From NCBI GenBank assembly GCA_023374045.1, contig CM041776.1:140185296-140249295 (forward strand): 64,000 bases of DNA, written 5' to 3'. The notes beneath the pieces were generated by a model that made no database searches, was not told the DNA's origin, and was given only the letters and a program-made list of their open reading frames with translations. This DNA is from Limonium bicolor (taxonomy: Eukaryota; Streptophyta; Magnoliopsida; Caryophyllales; Plumbaginaceae). Position numbers and translations under genes: made by a program. Shown in pieces: positions 12,601-25,385 of this stretch; the first letter of the stretch is position 1, and every line of letters starts with the position of its first letter.

Positions 12601-14062
12601 CATACACTACTTGGCTCCTAAGCCTTCAATCCAAACTTCAATTCCACAATTACTCTCTTCTAGTTACCAACACACTTTAAATTCAAATTTGGTTTCATTC
12701 ATTCCTTTACCCATTCCCAAATCCTAAAACAATTAAAACAAGGTTTAAGGTATGTTTCTTACCTTAATCCACAAGTCTCTCCTTAATTCTCCTCTTGTCC
12801 CTTCTCTTCTCAATTTCGGTCAAGTGGGAATGGATTTGCCAAACTCCATCCCAACATTCAAGAAACATAAAAATACACACAATTAAAATCCTAAACCTTT
12901 GGAAATTCTCTAACCCAATGAAAGAGCTTAAAGCATAAAATTCTAGGGTTTACCTTTAGAGTTTTAGGAGGGGTTTCCACCCTTGAATCATGAAGATGGT
13001 TCCACCACCATTGGAGGGTTGAAATGAGCTCAAAACAAGGAGAAAACAAATTATCAAAGAGGGCAAAATCGGTCAAGAGAGGTGGAAGAAAATGAGATTT
13101 TCTTGGATATTTTTACCTTAGGAGAGAGAGGAGACTCCAAGCTTCAAAATGGTGTAGTTTACTCTTCAAATGTACAAAACCCATGGAGGTCAAACTCCTC
13201 CATTTGAGATTTCGAAAAGAGGGAAGTGTAGAGCTTGAAGAGGGGAAGAAGAATATGTGTTCGGTTTTTCATTTGGAGCTCTAACATGGCTTGAGCATGG
13301 AGAGAAAAGGGAGGCTGCCATTGATGTTGTTGGAGCAGCTCAAATCACAAGGATGAGGGAGGTGAAGAGTACTCACGGTGGAAGAGAGGAAGAAGGGAGG
13401 AGAGAGAGGAGGGAAATGAGAGGAAAGAGTAAAAGGTACTTTAATACCTTCTTTGCTTTTTGACTTTTTCTCTTCTTCTTTTCTAGATAGGTGAGAGTGT
13501 GAGTGAGAGGCTGTTTGACTAATTAAAAACCGGCCCCATATATATATGTACAAGCTGGCGCTTTTCGTCTTTTACAGAAAACACTCGTTTATTTACCTGG
13601 TTTAGCACTATTCACTAACCGGGCCCGTTTTCCAGAATTTTCTTGTTTCTTTAATTTTAATGGTTATTAAGCACCCATTAAGGTTTTATTTACAGTTATT
13701 TGATGAACTATAATTTTTATGGGTTCGTTTGACCACTTAAAGTCGTGTTTTTGGGTTTTCGCAAAAAACGTGCGCTAAAGCTTTATTAGCGTTTTAACAC
13801 ATTACTTGGATCCGTTTTCTTCGGAAATTATTCCCATATATTATTTAGGCATTATTAAGCCTTTCAAATCCATTTAATACTCTTGTAGAGGTCGTATTCC
13901 TCCTAGGGTCACTTAACGCTCAATTTAGCGTTTTTCGCTTTTTAAGCGTTTTTCTTGTTTCTTTTGGATTTATTCTTTTTACCAAAATTCATTAGGCACT
14001 AATAGGCCCTCAATATTGTATTAGAGTAATTTAATCACCCTAATTAGGTTCGGGGTATTTCA
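9697..14062 (-). mobile_element. Solo LTR A, long TGTAACACCCC family, 4366 bp
   Basis: The ends are TGTAACACCCC and GGGGTATTTCA, flanked by a perfect 5-bp target duplication CAAAA (9692-9696 and 14063-14067). There is only one copy of the terminal sequence and no coding capacity, so it is best read as a solo LTR. The transcriptional strand is taken as minus because the related copy B has a TATA-like TATAAATA followed by a CT-rich leader when read from its TGAAATACCCC end. About 3.7 kb of it (10370-14062) is repeated in inverted orientation as B at 51790-55450. LTRs of this size without genes recall the LTRs of LARD-type elements. It carries a GGTCCGGGAC palindrome cluster at 11709-11885. Confidence 0.9.
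11709..11885. repeat. GGTCCGGGACC-type quasi-palindrome cluster in LTR A
   Basis: Three groups of half-sites are present: GGTCCGGGACCTGGTCCGGAC with AGGTCCCAGACC; GGTCCGGGACTTGGTCC with AAGTCCTGGACC; and GGTCCGGGACTTGG with AAGTCCCGGACC. The first and third arms are complementary. The inverted copy B has the same kind of cluster at 53944-54110 with different details. Short open frames here arise from the repeats. Confidence 0.8.
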
Positions 14063-14837
14063 CAAAAACACCTTAGGCACCCATGAGCCCTACCATACAT
14101 CTCACCTTCCCAGGCACACATAAGCCTACCACCACAAAAATACCTCAGGCACCCATGAGCCCTACCATACATCTCACCTTCCCAGGCACACATAAGCCCT
14201 ACCACCACAAAAATACCTTAGGCACCCGTAAGCCCTACCGTACATCTCACATTCCCAGGCACACATAAGCCCTACCACCACAAAGACACCTTCTAAGGCT
14301 CACATAAGCCCTACCACCACAAAAAAGACAACACCTCGGGCACCCATAAGCCCTACCTTGCATAGAAACGTCCACCTTTCATAGAAATCATCTTTCAGCA
14401 CACATAAGCCCTACCCAGCATTTCCATTTAGGCACACATAAGCCCTACCTTCCATAAAGTCATCCCTAGGCACACATAAGCCCTATCTTGCATTTCCAGC
14501 CTTGCATAGAAAACATCATTAGGCACCCATAAACCCTACCTTTCATAGAATCATCCTTAGGCATACATAAGCCCTACCTTGCATTTCCTACCTTTCATAG
14601 AATCATCCTTAGTCGTACATAAGGCCTACCTTGCATTTCCTACCTTTCATAAAATCATCCTTTGGCACACATAAGCCCTACCTAGCATTTTTTTTAGGCA
14701 CACAAAAGCCCTACCCTGCATTTCCTACCTTACGTAAAATCACCCTCAGGCACACACAAGCCCTATCTTGCATACTGCATCATCAAACATTCCATACCAT
14801 TTGCATAACCCAGGCTCGCATAAGCCTTGGCTATAGA
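14063..14837. repeat. Tandem repeat array, unit containing CATAAGCCCTACC
   Basis: The array opens with about three copies of a 72-73 bp unit (starting near 14065, 14136 and 14209), each containing AGGCACACATAAGCCCTACC and TACATCTCACCTTCCCAGG-like words. It continues as shorter, degenerate units with TTGCATTTCC and TTTCATAGAATCATCC to about 14790. LTR A inserted at its left edge and LTR E at its right edge. The 61- and 74-codon frames here are repeat translations. Tandem arrays of this kind are known in the 3' untranslated region of Tat-type elements, which fits the PPT and LTR at 20600. Confidence 0.8.
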
Positions 14838-17800
14838 TGTAACGCCCCTATTTAACATAAATGCAGCGGAAAATAAAATACTAAGGTGATTACAGATCAT
14901 CGGGTTCCAAACACCCGGCACCAAACCTCACCAATTACAACTTATAGAATTATAAATGCTACGGTCTGAACTCGAGAAAACCAACATATACATAATAACA
15001 GCAAAATACATCAACGCTCCACAAATCCTAATTCCCATCCCAATCACTCATACTCTTCGTGGCCACCTGCATAACAATTTGTACCTGCAAGATGAAACCA
15101 AGCAGCCCACCCCGGGAGGGGTGAGTCAGTTCCCTGGAATGGAACTGGTACAACTCTCCAAAACAAAAGTTTAAAACATAACTCTTGAAATAAACAATAA
15201 CTTGAAGTCAAATGCTTAAAACAAAAGCTGAAGAACAAGGCACATCAAAATCACCAAGTTAAAGGTAATAAGTCCAGGATAGAGATAAATAACAAGTAAG
15301 TAAAGTTAGCCAATTGATAAAAAAGAAACCACACCATAAGTTAGTGAACATCCATTGCTCGTGTTAGATTCAGTTCCAATTAGGAGTAGAAAGACCCAAG
15401 TAGTCACAAGCACTAGAAATGGAAGAAGAGATCCAAGAACCATAACTCAAGAGTAGAATAAAACCAATTGGGAGAGATGGCCCCCACCGCCAGTCAGTTG
15501 TCACAAGGACGAGGTAAACAGACCTCCGCTGTCAGTTGTCCATTTGGACGAGGTATAGCAGACCTCCGCTGCCACCGACCCGTTCTCGGTCATCGGTGAA
15601 AAGTGTGTGCACCACTTAATAGAAAGAATCCATACCCAATACCAAGATTGACAATTTCCCATATTCCCACTAGATTATTAACCGCACAAGTGCAATACCA
15701 AAACACCCAGTCCTACAGAGTGCAGAGGCGTAAACCCTCAACAGTTAATATCTAACGAGACAACCAGATAGGAGGAACCAATAATCATGAAAGTTGTACA
15801 TTCAAGGCTCAGTTAGTCACATCAAGCTGAGTTAGTCACATAACAGTTTCCCTTTGGAAATTCATTTCAGTTCAGTTAGCGTTTTCCAAAACATTCCATA
15901 AAGTCCGTTAGTAAAAGTATCTGAGTATGAGAAATCGTACAAACATTCCATAGAGTCCAAAAACAACAAGCTGAGTACGAGAAATCGTACCTGGTAGGAG
16001 CAGTAGCAGTAACCAACTTGAAAGTGCGAACTTCCACTAACAACCTATAATTAAGGCGTTTCAAGTACTGATTAGCTAAGGAACTCATAAAGCTAAACGT
16101 CTTTATTCTTACTGGTTTATAGTTTCTGATTTACAATCGCTCTCATAAGGATCTGAGCTAGATCTTGTTAATTAAATATTTCATTAGACCCATTTCATTT
16201 AAATCGGGAAAGATTTAGAGTTTATCTTGAGAGTGGCCCAAACTCTCTTTGAATTGTTTAAGTGGGCTTTGGAGTTAATGGACTTGGGCCCAGTATGATA
16301 GCCCAAGTTCGCGTTACGCTTTCGTTGATTGATTAAATTTCCTAATAAAAAAAAGATTCTGCGAGGTTTCGAACGTGAACCCTCGATTTAGTTCCAGGTT
16401 TGACTTGACCATCTACGCCATTGAACTTGTATGTTTTAAGTGCACATTTAATTCTATCCCAATTACTTACTCTTGATCATAGGTTTAGCTTAATTAAACT
16501 CTTAAGTTACAATTGACTAATTTATATTAATACTGATTGAAGTCCTCAAGTTTATATATATATATATCCCTCCTAATAGACCACCTAGATGTCACATTAA
16601 CATTTAATATTTTAATTGCTACATATGAATTTTACTCTAATATTTTCCTCTTATTATGTTTTCTATAAGGTATGTTATTTCTTTTATTTATTGTTAACGT
16701 ATTTATATATATGTATTAGGATTTATTCAAGACATTCTTTGTGTAGTTCTATTGTATTTAATTATCTCTATTAACTTTTACACATATCCACATCCAATAT
16801 ATGGTTTATAAAAAATAGAGTATTTCCCTTAGTTTTAATTAAGTATATTAACTACCACATTATATAATTAATATAAATGGAGATTAATTCAATTCCTTGA
16901 TTTAGCCTAAGTTACTATTTTATTTCCTTTATGTATATGTATATATATATATATAATTTTTACTTCACTTATAAGTTTATACCCAAAAATATTTATTAAC
17001 ATTCTGTATTAAATGATAGTTTAGTCTTATTATATTTCTCCCAACCTATAAAGTTCATTAATCGACTATACTTTAATTTTGGGTTACATTAAAACCATAT
17101 ATTATAAGATAACTTATGAAAAATTCATAAACACAATATTTAGACCCATTTACTCCTGTCTAAAAATTCCCAAATTTAATATATAGTAACTATGATATTT
17201 TAGACATTTTATAAAAAAATTATTTCATAAAAATATCTTTTAAATTACCTAAATAATTCCATAATAATCAGAACTTACAAAAATTATAACTTACGTTTAA
17301 AAACTCAAAACCCATATTAATTTACATGAAAATAAAAAAATAGTTTATAAGGAATCTATGGTTAAAATTTCAAGTCAAAATACATTAGGGAAGGTCATTA
17401 AATAAATTCAACAAGTCAGAGTTTTATTCTAGGATGTATATCACTTAATCATCTATGTTATAATCTCGGGTGGTAAATTTAAGTGATTATATTATCATTA
17501 ACTAACACATTGCCTGTATACAATAAGCCGACTAATCTATTAACCATCCATACTTGAAATGTTATTCGTTTATAAATATCTTATAATATATGATGCTAAC
17601 CCAAATTCAACATATGATACCAATATCATTATATATATACAATACACTAAGCTTATTCAAGTACATTTTTACCAAGGTATTAATATTATTTTATCCCCCA
17701 TTTCAAACATCTATCTCCTAAAATTATTGAGTTATAATTACTTACTCCCTTCATTATATTCTATTTGTAATTGTATTGTCATGTTACCCAAACTATATTA

Positions 17801-20104
17801 GGCTAAAGTTTATATATATACTTCTCATATCACTTTACCCATTGATCTCCTTTATATTCTAACTCTTATCATATTAACTTTAATTAAACACTCTACGAAA
17901 ATCATACATTCGTCAATTAGTGAGTTTCAATTTATGACCTCAACTACTAAATTCTTTATTCTCATATTACTAGTTTATTATCGTTTCATCTTATTTTCTT
18001 AAGCTTAGTTGTACATATATATTTTTAATCCTAAATTATCATCCTTCCCCGCTACTTAATAATTAATTACCTACACCCTATCCATATATTCCCTTTTTGT
18101 TTTACAATCTATTTCACCCTCGAACTTAGGGATTTATGGACCCATTTTTAACTTACTAAAGTTTACTATATAAAATAGAAATCAAATTTATTCACCAATT
18201 TAACCACCTAATGTTTTTTGTTTTTTTTTAACCACCTAATATTCTACTCCCATATTAATTTGGTTTTTACACAATTCCTTTTATTTCCTTAATCTCAAAT
18301 GTATAAATGTGTTTTTACATTATAGCGTCACTAATTGTTGATAACTAATTATTAAATACTCCTTTCACCTCTTCCACTACTCACAATACCTTCCTAGAAT
18401 ATTAATTTTCCAACAAAATTAACTACGTAAATATTTTAAATCCCTACTAATATTCCCGTTGAACAGTTAAAGATTTCTTTACGTATTACTCTGAAACAAA
18501 TCTCCCATTTTTACTTATTACCTAATAATTTGTTAAACTAACCAACAACAACTTATTTACTATTTAAACCCTTAAATCCATTGACTCAAATTATCACTAT
18601 TAACCCTTATTTTCTTAAGGGTATATATATGTATATATATGTGTGTTTTAAATCCTAAATTATTAACTGTCAACTATTGGCGTTTTCAGCATGCTAACAC
18701 AAAACAGCTAACACAGAGAAAGAAGGAGATAAATCTGAGCATATTACCGGTTCAGAAAGGTATTTTTTTTCAAGCGTCTCCTTCAACCAGGTGTGTCAGG
18801 GGTAGTTTTTTAATCGCTGAACCGCACCAGCACAAGGAGAGGAATGAAGAGATTGCAGCTCGGTTTAAATCCGATATGCGATCAGCAGTTCCAGCGACTC
18901 ATTGCGTACAGACTCAAGAAGAGAATGAAGCAGGGGGCACTTATGTTCCTTATTTGCCTTCAATTAAAGTATGCCGGGTGTATACCCCTTGTAGTACACC
19001 GACAGGAAAATGAAAGAGAAAAAAAAAGTGCAGAACGTGTATGCTCTTTGTTTAACGGTTGAGCACAAGAAGAGAATGAAACAGAGGAGGGTATGCGTTC
19101 TAGAGGCAGCAGTTTTGGTGATTTTATCTCTAAAAGGTGCAGTGACATGAAGAGAGTGAAGAGGATGAAGATAGGCGCAAGGCCGTAAGTTCCAGATTGT
19201 CAGTTTCGTAATCGTGAGTGAAGGGAAATGGAGGAGAGACACTATATGCATGCTCCAGTTTGCCAGACAGGTTGCAAAATTACCGTGAATGAAGATTCAG
19301 TTTGGGTTGTAAATTACCGTGAAGGTAGTGAAGTGTGGGTTGCAAAAATTGCCGTGAAGAGAAGAGAAAATAAATAGAAGGAGGGGAATGAAGAGAGTTT
19401 GTAACTTGCCTGAAAGGAAATGAAAAGGGAGGTGTCTGTATTAAATTCCAACCGTGAATGGCAATGAAGAGATGTGTTATTATTTATGTATTTGTTTGTA
19501 ACTGAGGGGAAAATGAAAGAGAATTAGAAGGAATATATTTTCACAATTAAATTAACTTGTCAAAGAACCTCTAAATCTTTCTCATAATAATCTATATTAT
19601 TATTTTATGTAGTAATATATATTACATGTTACACTGATTTTTATTGTTTAATTTACTCTGTAAATTTCCCTCTTAATTTTCTAATTTCATGTGAGGTTTA
19701 ACAACCTTGTTTAGACTATATATATATATATTATCATATATTTGAGGTTCCTTGAACCCTTAATCCATGTAAATATTTATCATGTAAATATTCACTTAAT
19801 CTATTATTGGAACATGTTAGGCTAAATGAATTATATAATTAGGCCTTAACCACTTTTAGGATTCTTAGGGATATTTCATCTATGATTTTATATTGACTTT
19901 TATGATCCAAATCAATGTTCCAAATATTCCTAAAATCTTTTATAATATAATTGGAGTGTCTTGAAAATTTTAAATGATTTATTGACTTATACATCTTACT
20001 ATTAAATTCATAATACCATATTAGTTTAATATTTATTAGTATTATTTAGGGTTCAATAAAGGAAATCCCCTAAATTAATTTAGATTAATTTATGGGGTAT
20101 TTCA
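14838..20104 (-). mobile_element. Long LTR E of the TGTAACRCCCC family, 5267 bp
   Basis: It starts TGTAACGCCCC, has GCAGCGGAAA shortly inside, and ends GGGGTATTTCA, the same terminal design as LTR A. It has no coding content. 16430-18630 is very AT-rich with TA-repeat runs (for example near 16553-16567), and 18700-19520 is purine-rich, which would be a CT-rich leader on the minus strand. The flanking five bases are ATAGA and ATGAA, only 3 of 5 alike, so a clean target duplication is not shown. Strand assigned by analogy with B. The 124-codon frame at 18639-19013 lies in this leader and is not supported. Confidence 0.72.
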
Positions 20105-20609
20105 ATGAAGTTGACGAGTGATGGCAATAAATCCTCCATAGCTATATCAGCTTATTTTGGGATCAAAATGATGAGCAAAGACAATAAGTCCCCAGGGTTA
20201 TACCATGATATTTCTGCCACACCGGTTTTGGGGGGTGATGGCAATAAGTCCACAGGGTCCAACCAGGAGCATTGGCACATGTTTTGGTCCCTAATGCACC
20301 GGCATCATTGCATATCATCTTCATTCACATATCATATGCATAATCATATCCAACAGCATGTAATGCATACAACTCTCATAAGTGCATTCTTAGGTTTCAA
20401 CACCTTTAATACGCATCTGTCACACCCTTTTTCTCCGTTTCAACTCATTTCTCAGGTAGCTAGCGCCTCATAATAGCAAAGCATAATCATTTATACTTTT
20501 AGCAGAAATCTAATTCACTCTTCACTAGTGGTCAAAATTTTGAGGCATCACTCAGGCATCAACCAGTCTTTTCATTTTCATTACAAAGACAAGTTGACGG
20601 GGGGCAATC
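20105..20609 (+). other. 3' internal non-coding region and PPT of a Tat/Ogre-like element
   Basis: The phrase GATGGCAATAAGTCC with CAGGGT is repeated about three times (20120-20260). The stretch ends with GACGGGGGGCAATC directly before an LTR start, a good polypurine tract. It continues the tandem-repeat region interrupted by LTR E. The 122-codon open frame here has no recognizable domain and probably reflects the repeats. Confidence 0.6.
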
Positions 20610-22225
20610 TGTTATACCCAAAATTTTAACCCCCCCGAAGAGAGTATCTAGAGACCCAGGTACTAGAAAGGATCTTGGTCAAGTAGCGAGAATTCCCAGT
20701 TCAATCGGCACCTTCTCGAGTCCTAGGGGAAGTCTAGTCATCTTCAGGGGCATTTCTATAATTTTTAGGGCTCCTAAGCCCTCTACAAGCTTTCTCTCTC
20801 CTCTAAAAATGGCCCAAATTAATTCAAACTGCTTTCAAATTTTAAACCATGATAGAGGATGTTATTTTGAGCATAATGGCGTTGGAATTTTGATTTTTCG
20901 AATTTTCAATAAGTTTCTAGCAATTTCTGATTGAATCTAACGAGAAATTGAATTTAAAAATATTCCAATATTTAAAAATTTTGATTCCACCTTAGAAAAA
21001 CCATAATTTTCATCCTTGACACGTGGCTAAAATTTCACAGCAAAATTCCTTTGAGAAGTCACTTAATTAAAATCCAAAAAATCTCGTTTTTACTAGATTT
21101 TCTTTATCTTTAGAAAGTCTATATAAAGGAGCAAATCAATTGACAAAAGGAGAATCTCACAAGCTCTAGAACCCTAAGGAATCAGAAAAAACAGCCTCCT
21201 CTCTCTCTCTCACATTTTTCAACACCCGACCACCAAAATCATACCGAAATTCCCCTGAAATCACCACTTAAACTTGTTTTCCAACTCCAAAGCATCAATA
21301 ATCATCAAAACCCCACAAACACCACCAAGGCGTGAAGAACATCAAGAACAGTCAATGACGAAAGCCCGTTCGAAGTCCGTTCGAATCTGCCATCAACGGA
21401 GCTCTCGACGAATTCCGGTGTGAAGAATTGGTGTGAATTCGAAGGTAAAACAGGTGGAAATTTTACTTTCCTAACTCCCCACGACTTTATTGGTCTCGTC
21501 TCAAAATTTGGGTTCAAACCGACTCTTTTCGGCTTCTGTATCGCTAATTGTTTTCGCTTCTGCCTTGTTACTTGTTTTTTAGTTTCGTGTATAATTCGGC
21601 TTCAACTTAGAATCTTTCAATCACTAACATCTTGTACATCTTTCAGGCTACATGCACATAAATTTTGAGCTGAAAACACCATCGGGACCACCAAAAACCC
21701 CCGTCCGTGGGTGGTCCGTGACCTCGGTCCCATGGTCCGGGACCACGGACGGGTTATCCGTGACCACGGAATCCCACAGACGGCGGTGGGATTTTACTTT
21801 TTTTCAAATTTCTAGGGTTTAAATGGCACATGTCCGAGCCCACGGACAGCCTGTCTGTGGCCCCGGACTTTTTTCAAAATTTCATTTTCTGTTAATTCGA
21901 CTTTTATTTTCATGCAATTTAACTAGGGTCCATGGTTATAGACATTAGGTCCGTGGCTACAGACAGAAACAAATTTGACCTAATTCTGCCTCTGAAACCC
22001 TAGTTTAGGTAGTTTTAATTTCCACTTTAATTTTCTGTCAAAAAATGTCAAAATAAAAAAATCAGAATTTCGCGCACTTAGGTTAAAATGACTCGTAATA
22101 AGCCGTGATTAAACTAAGTAGAGGAAAAACGACTTCGAGGGGTAATGAAAGTAATTTGAACCCTAAATAAGTCGAATATCAAGCTCCCGAACCCGAACTC
22201 TCCTTTCCTAATTTACCCTAGGTCA
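20610..22225 (+). mobile_element. LTR of a Tat/Ogre-like Ty3/gypsy element
   Basis: It starts TGTTATACCCAAAATTTTAA directly after a G-rich PPT. A TATA box (TATATAAA, 21120-21127) is followed by a leader with ACAAGCTCTAGAACCCTAAG and CT repeats. The 3' end is placed at the CA at 22224-22225, shortly before TGGCGACTCT, because elements of this lineage use a tRNA-Arg-like primer site beginning TGGCGACTC (from memory). The end point is therefore tentative. A palindromic cluster (GGTCCGGGACCACGGAC and relatives) lies at 21700-21860. Confidence 0.68.
21700..21963. repeat. GTCCGTGG/GGTCCGGGACC quasi-palindrome cluster in the Tat-like LTR
   Basis: Repeated complementary half-sites include GTCCGTGG with CCACGGAC, CCGTGGTCACGG-like pairs, and GGTCCGGGACC. 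It is similar in style to the clusters in the Athila and long-LTR families, with its own core sequence. Confidence 0.7.
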
Positions 22226-22233
22226 AAATTAGG

Positions 22234-22560
22234 TGGCGACTCTAATAGGTTCCAGTGAGCTAACTTAGGTTTTAATAATTATTGTTTTTATGTCATAGTT
22301 ATTAAACTTAGGTTATAAGGGGACCTAAAACCCGATCAGATCCTAATCAACTTAATCAACATAGGATAGGGTTTAAAAATCGAGGCTCACAAGACCTTTC
22401 CACAAAGAGTTCTTGTGAGCGTTGAAAGTGGAGCATGCTCTGATGATCGTAAATCACTGTAAACAACTCCTCAAACACAGGTTCAAGCACATGATTATTG
22501 CAGTTTTCACAACTCATCCATAATCAATGCACCACAACTTCACACATATAAATAATTGTT
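22234..22560 (+). other. Primer-binding-site-like start and non-coding leader after the Tat-like LTR
   Basis: TGGCGACTCTAATAGG at 22234 resembles the start of a tRNA-Arg-type primer site, with changes after the first ten bases. The following 300 bases carry no open frame of note and lead into repeat block H copy 2. Confidence 0.45.
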
Positions 22561-23459
22561 CAAAAGGCTTGTCAAAAGACCCCAAAATGATACTGGGGCA
22601 ATCTAACTTTAGGATCCTCGTCTTTAAACTTTTTGTTTAAATGCCTAAAAATTCTCCAACTGAAAAATTCACGAGAGTGTCTTGAGCAGAAAAACCATGA
22701 ACGATCGAGCGTGTCATTTTTACACGTCTCCAGTAAGGTCACACTCAATGTTGAGGTAAACGGCATAACTCTGACCGAAGGACATAATTTATAGATTAAC
22801 TCTTAGACCTGCGAAAAGTAACAGAGAACAGATACACAACTACCAGGAATAACAAAGCACCTAGGTACAGCACCACATAGCCAAAAGCTTGTGAAACCCT
22901 GATATTAAACCCTAGGCACCCTCGCCGAGCTTTTCAAACATCTCCTCTTTTGATACAATCAAGCTCCACAAAACAAGCCACCTAATGATGATATCCGACC
23001 CGGTGACCAAAAGAAGCATGGGCCCGACTCTCGGATGATGTCTTCATAAGTCCAAAAGAAGCAATACCACTATTAGCATGAAAAAATGATCCAAAAATGA
23101 TCCCAAAGTGACACGGGATTCAAAAATCTCACATCAAAACAACTTTGAAAATTCAAAATCGGGAGACACAAGAACCCTGAAGACAAATTCAAATAGAAAA
23201 AAAGGCAAATCTGAAAAGCCTTAAAGAAATTTGAATGACAAAAGAAGATAAATGATGTTAAGGATGACTCTAGAAGTTCAAAATTCCGAAGTTCAAAAGC
23301 AAATTCAGCACAAAGTAACAAAACGATTTCAAGATGAGAAAGACGAATCCGAGAGAAGGCGCAAGTTGCAACTTCGGTCACCCCCCTTAAGCTTCACGTA
23401 CCTCAAATTTCCCTCCATGGTCTTGTTGTCTTCATCTCTACCCTTGGCCTCATTATAAG
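22561..23459 (+). repeat. Direct repeat block H, copy 2
   Basis: Matches 8425-9400 as described there. Copy 1 continues past CGTTATAAG into TTTAAAGAC, whereas copy 2 breaks at CATTATAAG where a minus-strand LTR begins. The break therefore marks an insertion point. Confidence 0.75.
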
Positions 23460-24934
23460 TGTAGCATAAATACGTGACTATCTTTACCTAGGTAGTGTAC
23501 CTATCATTTTGTGGAATAGTGATTGAGTGGGTTGTCGAACTTGGGGACCTCTTTCAATTAACTGGTGAATTTAATAAACCTAATTGAGAAAACTAACCTA
23601 ACTAATAAACAAGAGAATAACACTTTTTAAAGGAATCGTAATAACCTAATCAAATGTTAATTAACAACGAAATTAGAAAGAACAATTTAACTAAATAAAG
23701 CAAACACCAGCAATTAACGGTTGAAACTCTAATAATTAAATGGCGCACCCCGAGTTTTTCCGCTCACATATTTCTTCATATTTTATTATTAAACTCTTCC
23801 CCTGACTTTTTACAAATAACTCAGAAACTATAATTATATCGTCAACGGCTAAGTCTAATGAATCCTAACCAGATGCTAGAACTAGCAGCAGACTAATGCT
23901 CTAATCCGGACACAACTAATCGCATAAAGAACAGTTCCTATTGGAGTCCGACTAACCTATAGGCGGGATCACGCTTCTAGTCGTTAATTAGGTTCAACTT
24001 CCCATGTCTCGTTAACTATATCAGCTCTCGCGTGTTGATTAAAGAACTACAAGAATTGTTCTAATTATTGGCCAGATAATTAAAACACATTAAGAACAGG
24101 AATTGAAGTAATTGCATTAACAAAGTTAACCGGAAACGTCACATAACATAATCATCAAGAAATAGGCCCACTTCCCAACTCGGGAAGCTAAACGAAACTA
24201 CTCACTCATAATTCCAAAAACAAAAACGACAATTAAAACTAACATTAAACGAGTAATAATGAAAGAGAAAAGATAATACATTTCAAAAATTCACTCCGGT
24301 TTTCTAACTTGCTTCGGTTTGTATTTGGTTTGTCCTTTTCCCTCGCATCGTAATTGCTGCTTTCCTCACCTCTGATGTGATACTGGCTCGGTGATGTGCA
24401 GAAGGATGTGTATATCATGGTGTGGTGATGGATGATGAATGGTCGGCGTGGTGAGCAGAGGGCTCTGGTGTGAACTAATCGGTGGACTGAAGCAATGGAT
24501 GGATGGTGATGGTGGTGATGTGTGGATGGCAAGCAGATGGTAGGTGGTGATATGTGAGGATGGATGATCTACAGGTATTCTTCAATGGAACAGTGGTCAA
24601 TGGTGGGCGGCTAGGGCTGGCACCAATCGATGATCAAGCAGCTTTATATACGTTTCTCTTAATTTGATAAAACGGCGCGTCTCTTTTTACGTGGTCCGGG
24701 AGTGCATCCGGGATTACCTACCCGACCACTCACAGGATTCTTCTCCGTGGTTGGTCCGGGTTTAGAAATCTGGACACATACCCAGACCAACTACAAAATA
24801 CCAGAATCCTCATTCTTGCTCTGATTTGCTCTCTGTTTGTACCGTTGCACCCCTTGAGATCTAAACTTTGAATTTCCAATGTTTTTCCTGCTTTTAACAC
24901 ATAAATACACATTAGTTCCTAGTATAATTTATCA
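23460..24934 (-). mobile_element. Diverged Athila-like LTR, minus strand
   Basis: Read on the minus strand, the sequence around 24850-24930 aligns with the Athila U3 words: a TGATA...ACTAATGTG stretch, a GTTAAAAGCAGGAAAAACA-like word, and an AACA-GAGAGCAAATC word matching AACGGGGAACAAATC. Next come GTCCGGG palindromes and a TATA-containing AT stretch (TATATAAAGC near 24640). The end near 23460 (TGTAGCATAAATAC) is placed from the break in repeat block H. U3 may reach to about 25080; no target duplication is seen and the upper boundary is uncertain. Short open frames inside are not genes. Confidence 0.55.
24688..24800. repeat. GGTCCGGG quasi-palindrome cluster in the minus-strand LTR
   Basis: GTGGTCCGGGAGTGCATCC, TTGGTCCGGGTTTAGA with TCTGGACAC, and CCAGACCAACTAC form loosely complementary half-sites about 60 bases apart. 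Confidence 0.6.
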
Positions 24935-25150
24935 AATTTCTTGGTTTACCGATTTTTAAACATCAAGTTTGTGTTCATATAATCTATACTTTTTGTACAA
25001 CTTTTTAACCCCTTTGTTCAATAGTTAGATAATATTGTTCCTTAATTTTGTTAGAGATCAAATTTGATACTAGTTGTTCTAAGAAAATAAAAAATAAAAA
25101 ATTCATTTTAAATATTTTTAAGTTAGGTTCAGATATACTATATAGTAATA

Positions 25151-25385
25151 CTCCCTCCGTCCTGGTCAAAGTGTCAAGTTTACTATTTGGATGTGTCGTT
25201 TGACTTCAATATTTAACCTAGAAGATAATATATTTTTTATAAATCTATGTTTTATAATGGAATCCTTATGTGAAAAACTATATATTATAAACTTAATTTT
25301 GAAAAATTATTTTATCTTATATGTTTAATATTGAAGTGGAAAAACGTGCCAAAAAGCAAACAGGACATTTATGACGAGACGGAGG
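25151..25385. mobile_element. Stowaway-like MITE
   Basis: The left end CTCCCTCCGTCC follows a TA, and the right end ...ACGAGACGGAGG precedes a TA. The termini are imperfect inverted repeats (CTCCCTCCGT against CCTCCGT). The 235-bp AT-rich interior has no coding frame. CTCCCTCCGT termini with TA target duplications are characteristic of plant Tc1/mariner-derived Stowaway MITEs. The family name is by recognition of the ends only. Confidence 0.8.

Noticed and set aside
14083..14268. Possible repetitive protein with repeated THKP words
   Set aside because: Translation of the 72-bp tandem repeat; the frame is lost in later units.
14063..14837. CRISPR-like array
   Set aside because: Repeats are contiguous, degenerate and in a plant genome, with no unique spacers of constant length; this is an ordinary tandem repeat.
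18639..19013. 124-codon open frame in LTR E
   Set aside because: Purine-rich leader region of a non-coding LTR; no conserved domain and no counterpart in A, B, C, D or G.
14833..20109. Perfect target duplication for LTR E
   Set aside because: The flanks ATAGA and ATGAA share only three of five positions; the element call rests on its termini instead.
22234..22251. Functional tRNA-Arg primer binding site
   Set aside because: Only about the first ten bases agree with the expected start and no gag follows, so I list it as PBS-like rather than as a working site.
24245..24532. 95-codon minus-strand frame starting with a His run
   Set aside because: Translation of a TGGTGATGG-type simple repeat in the minus-strand LTR; it has no domain.
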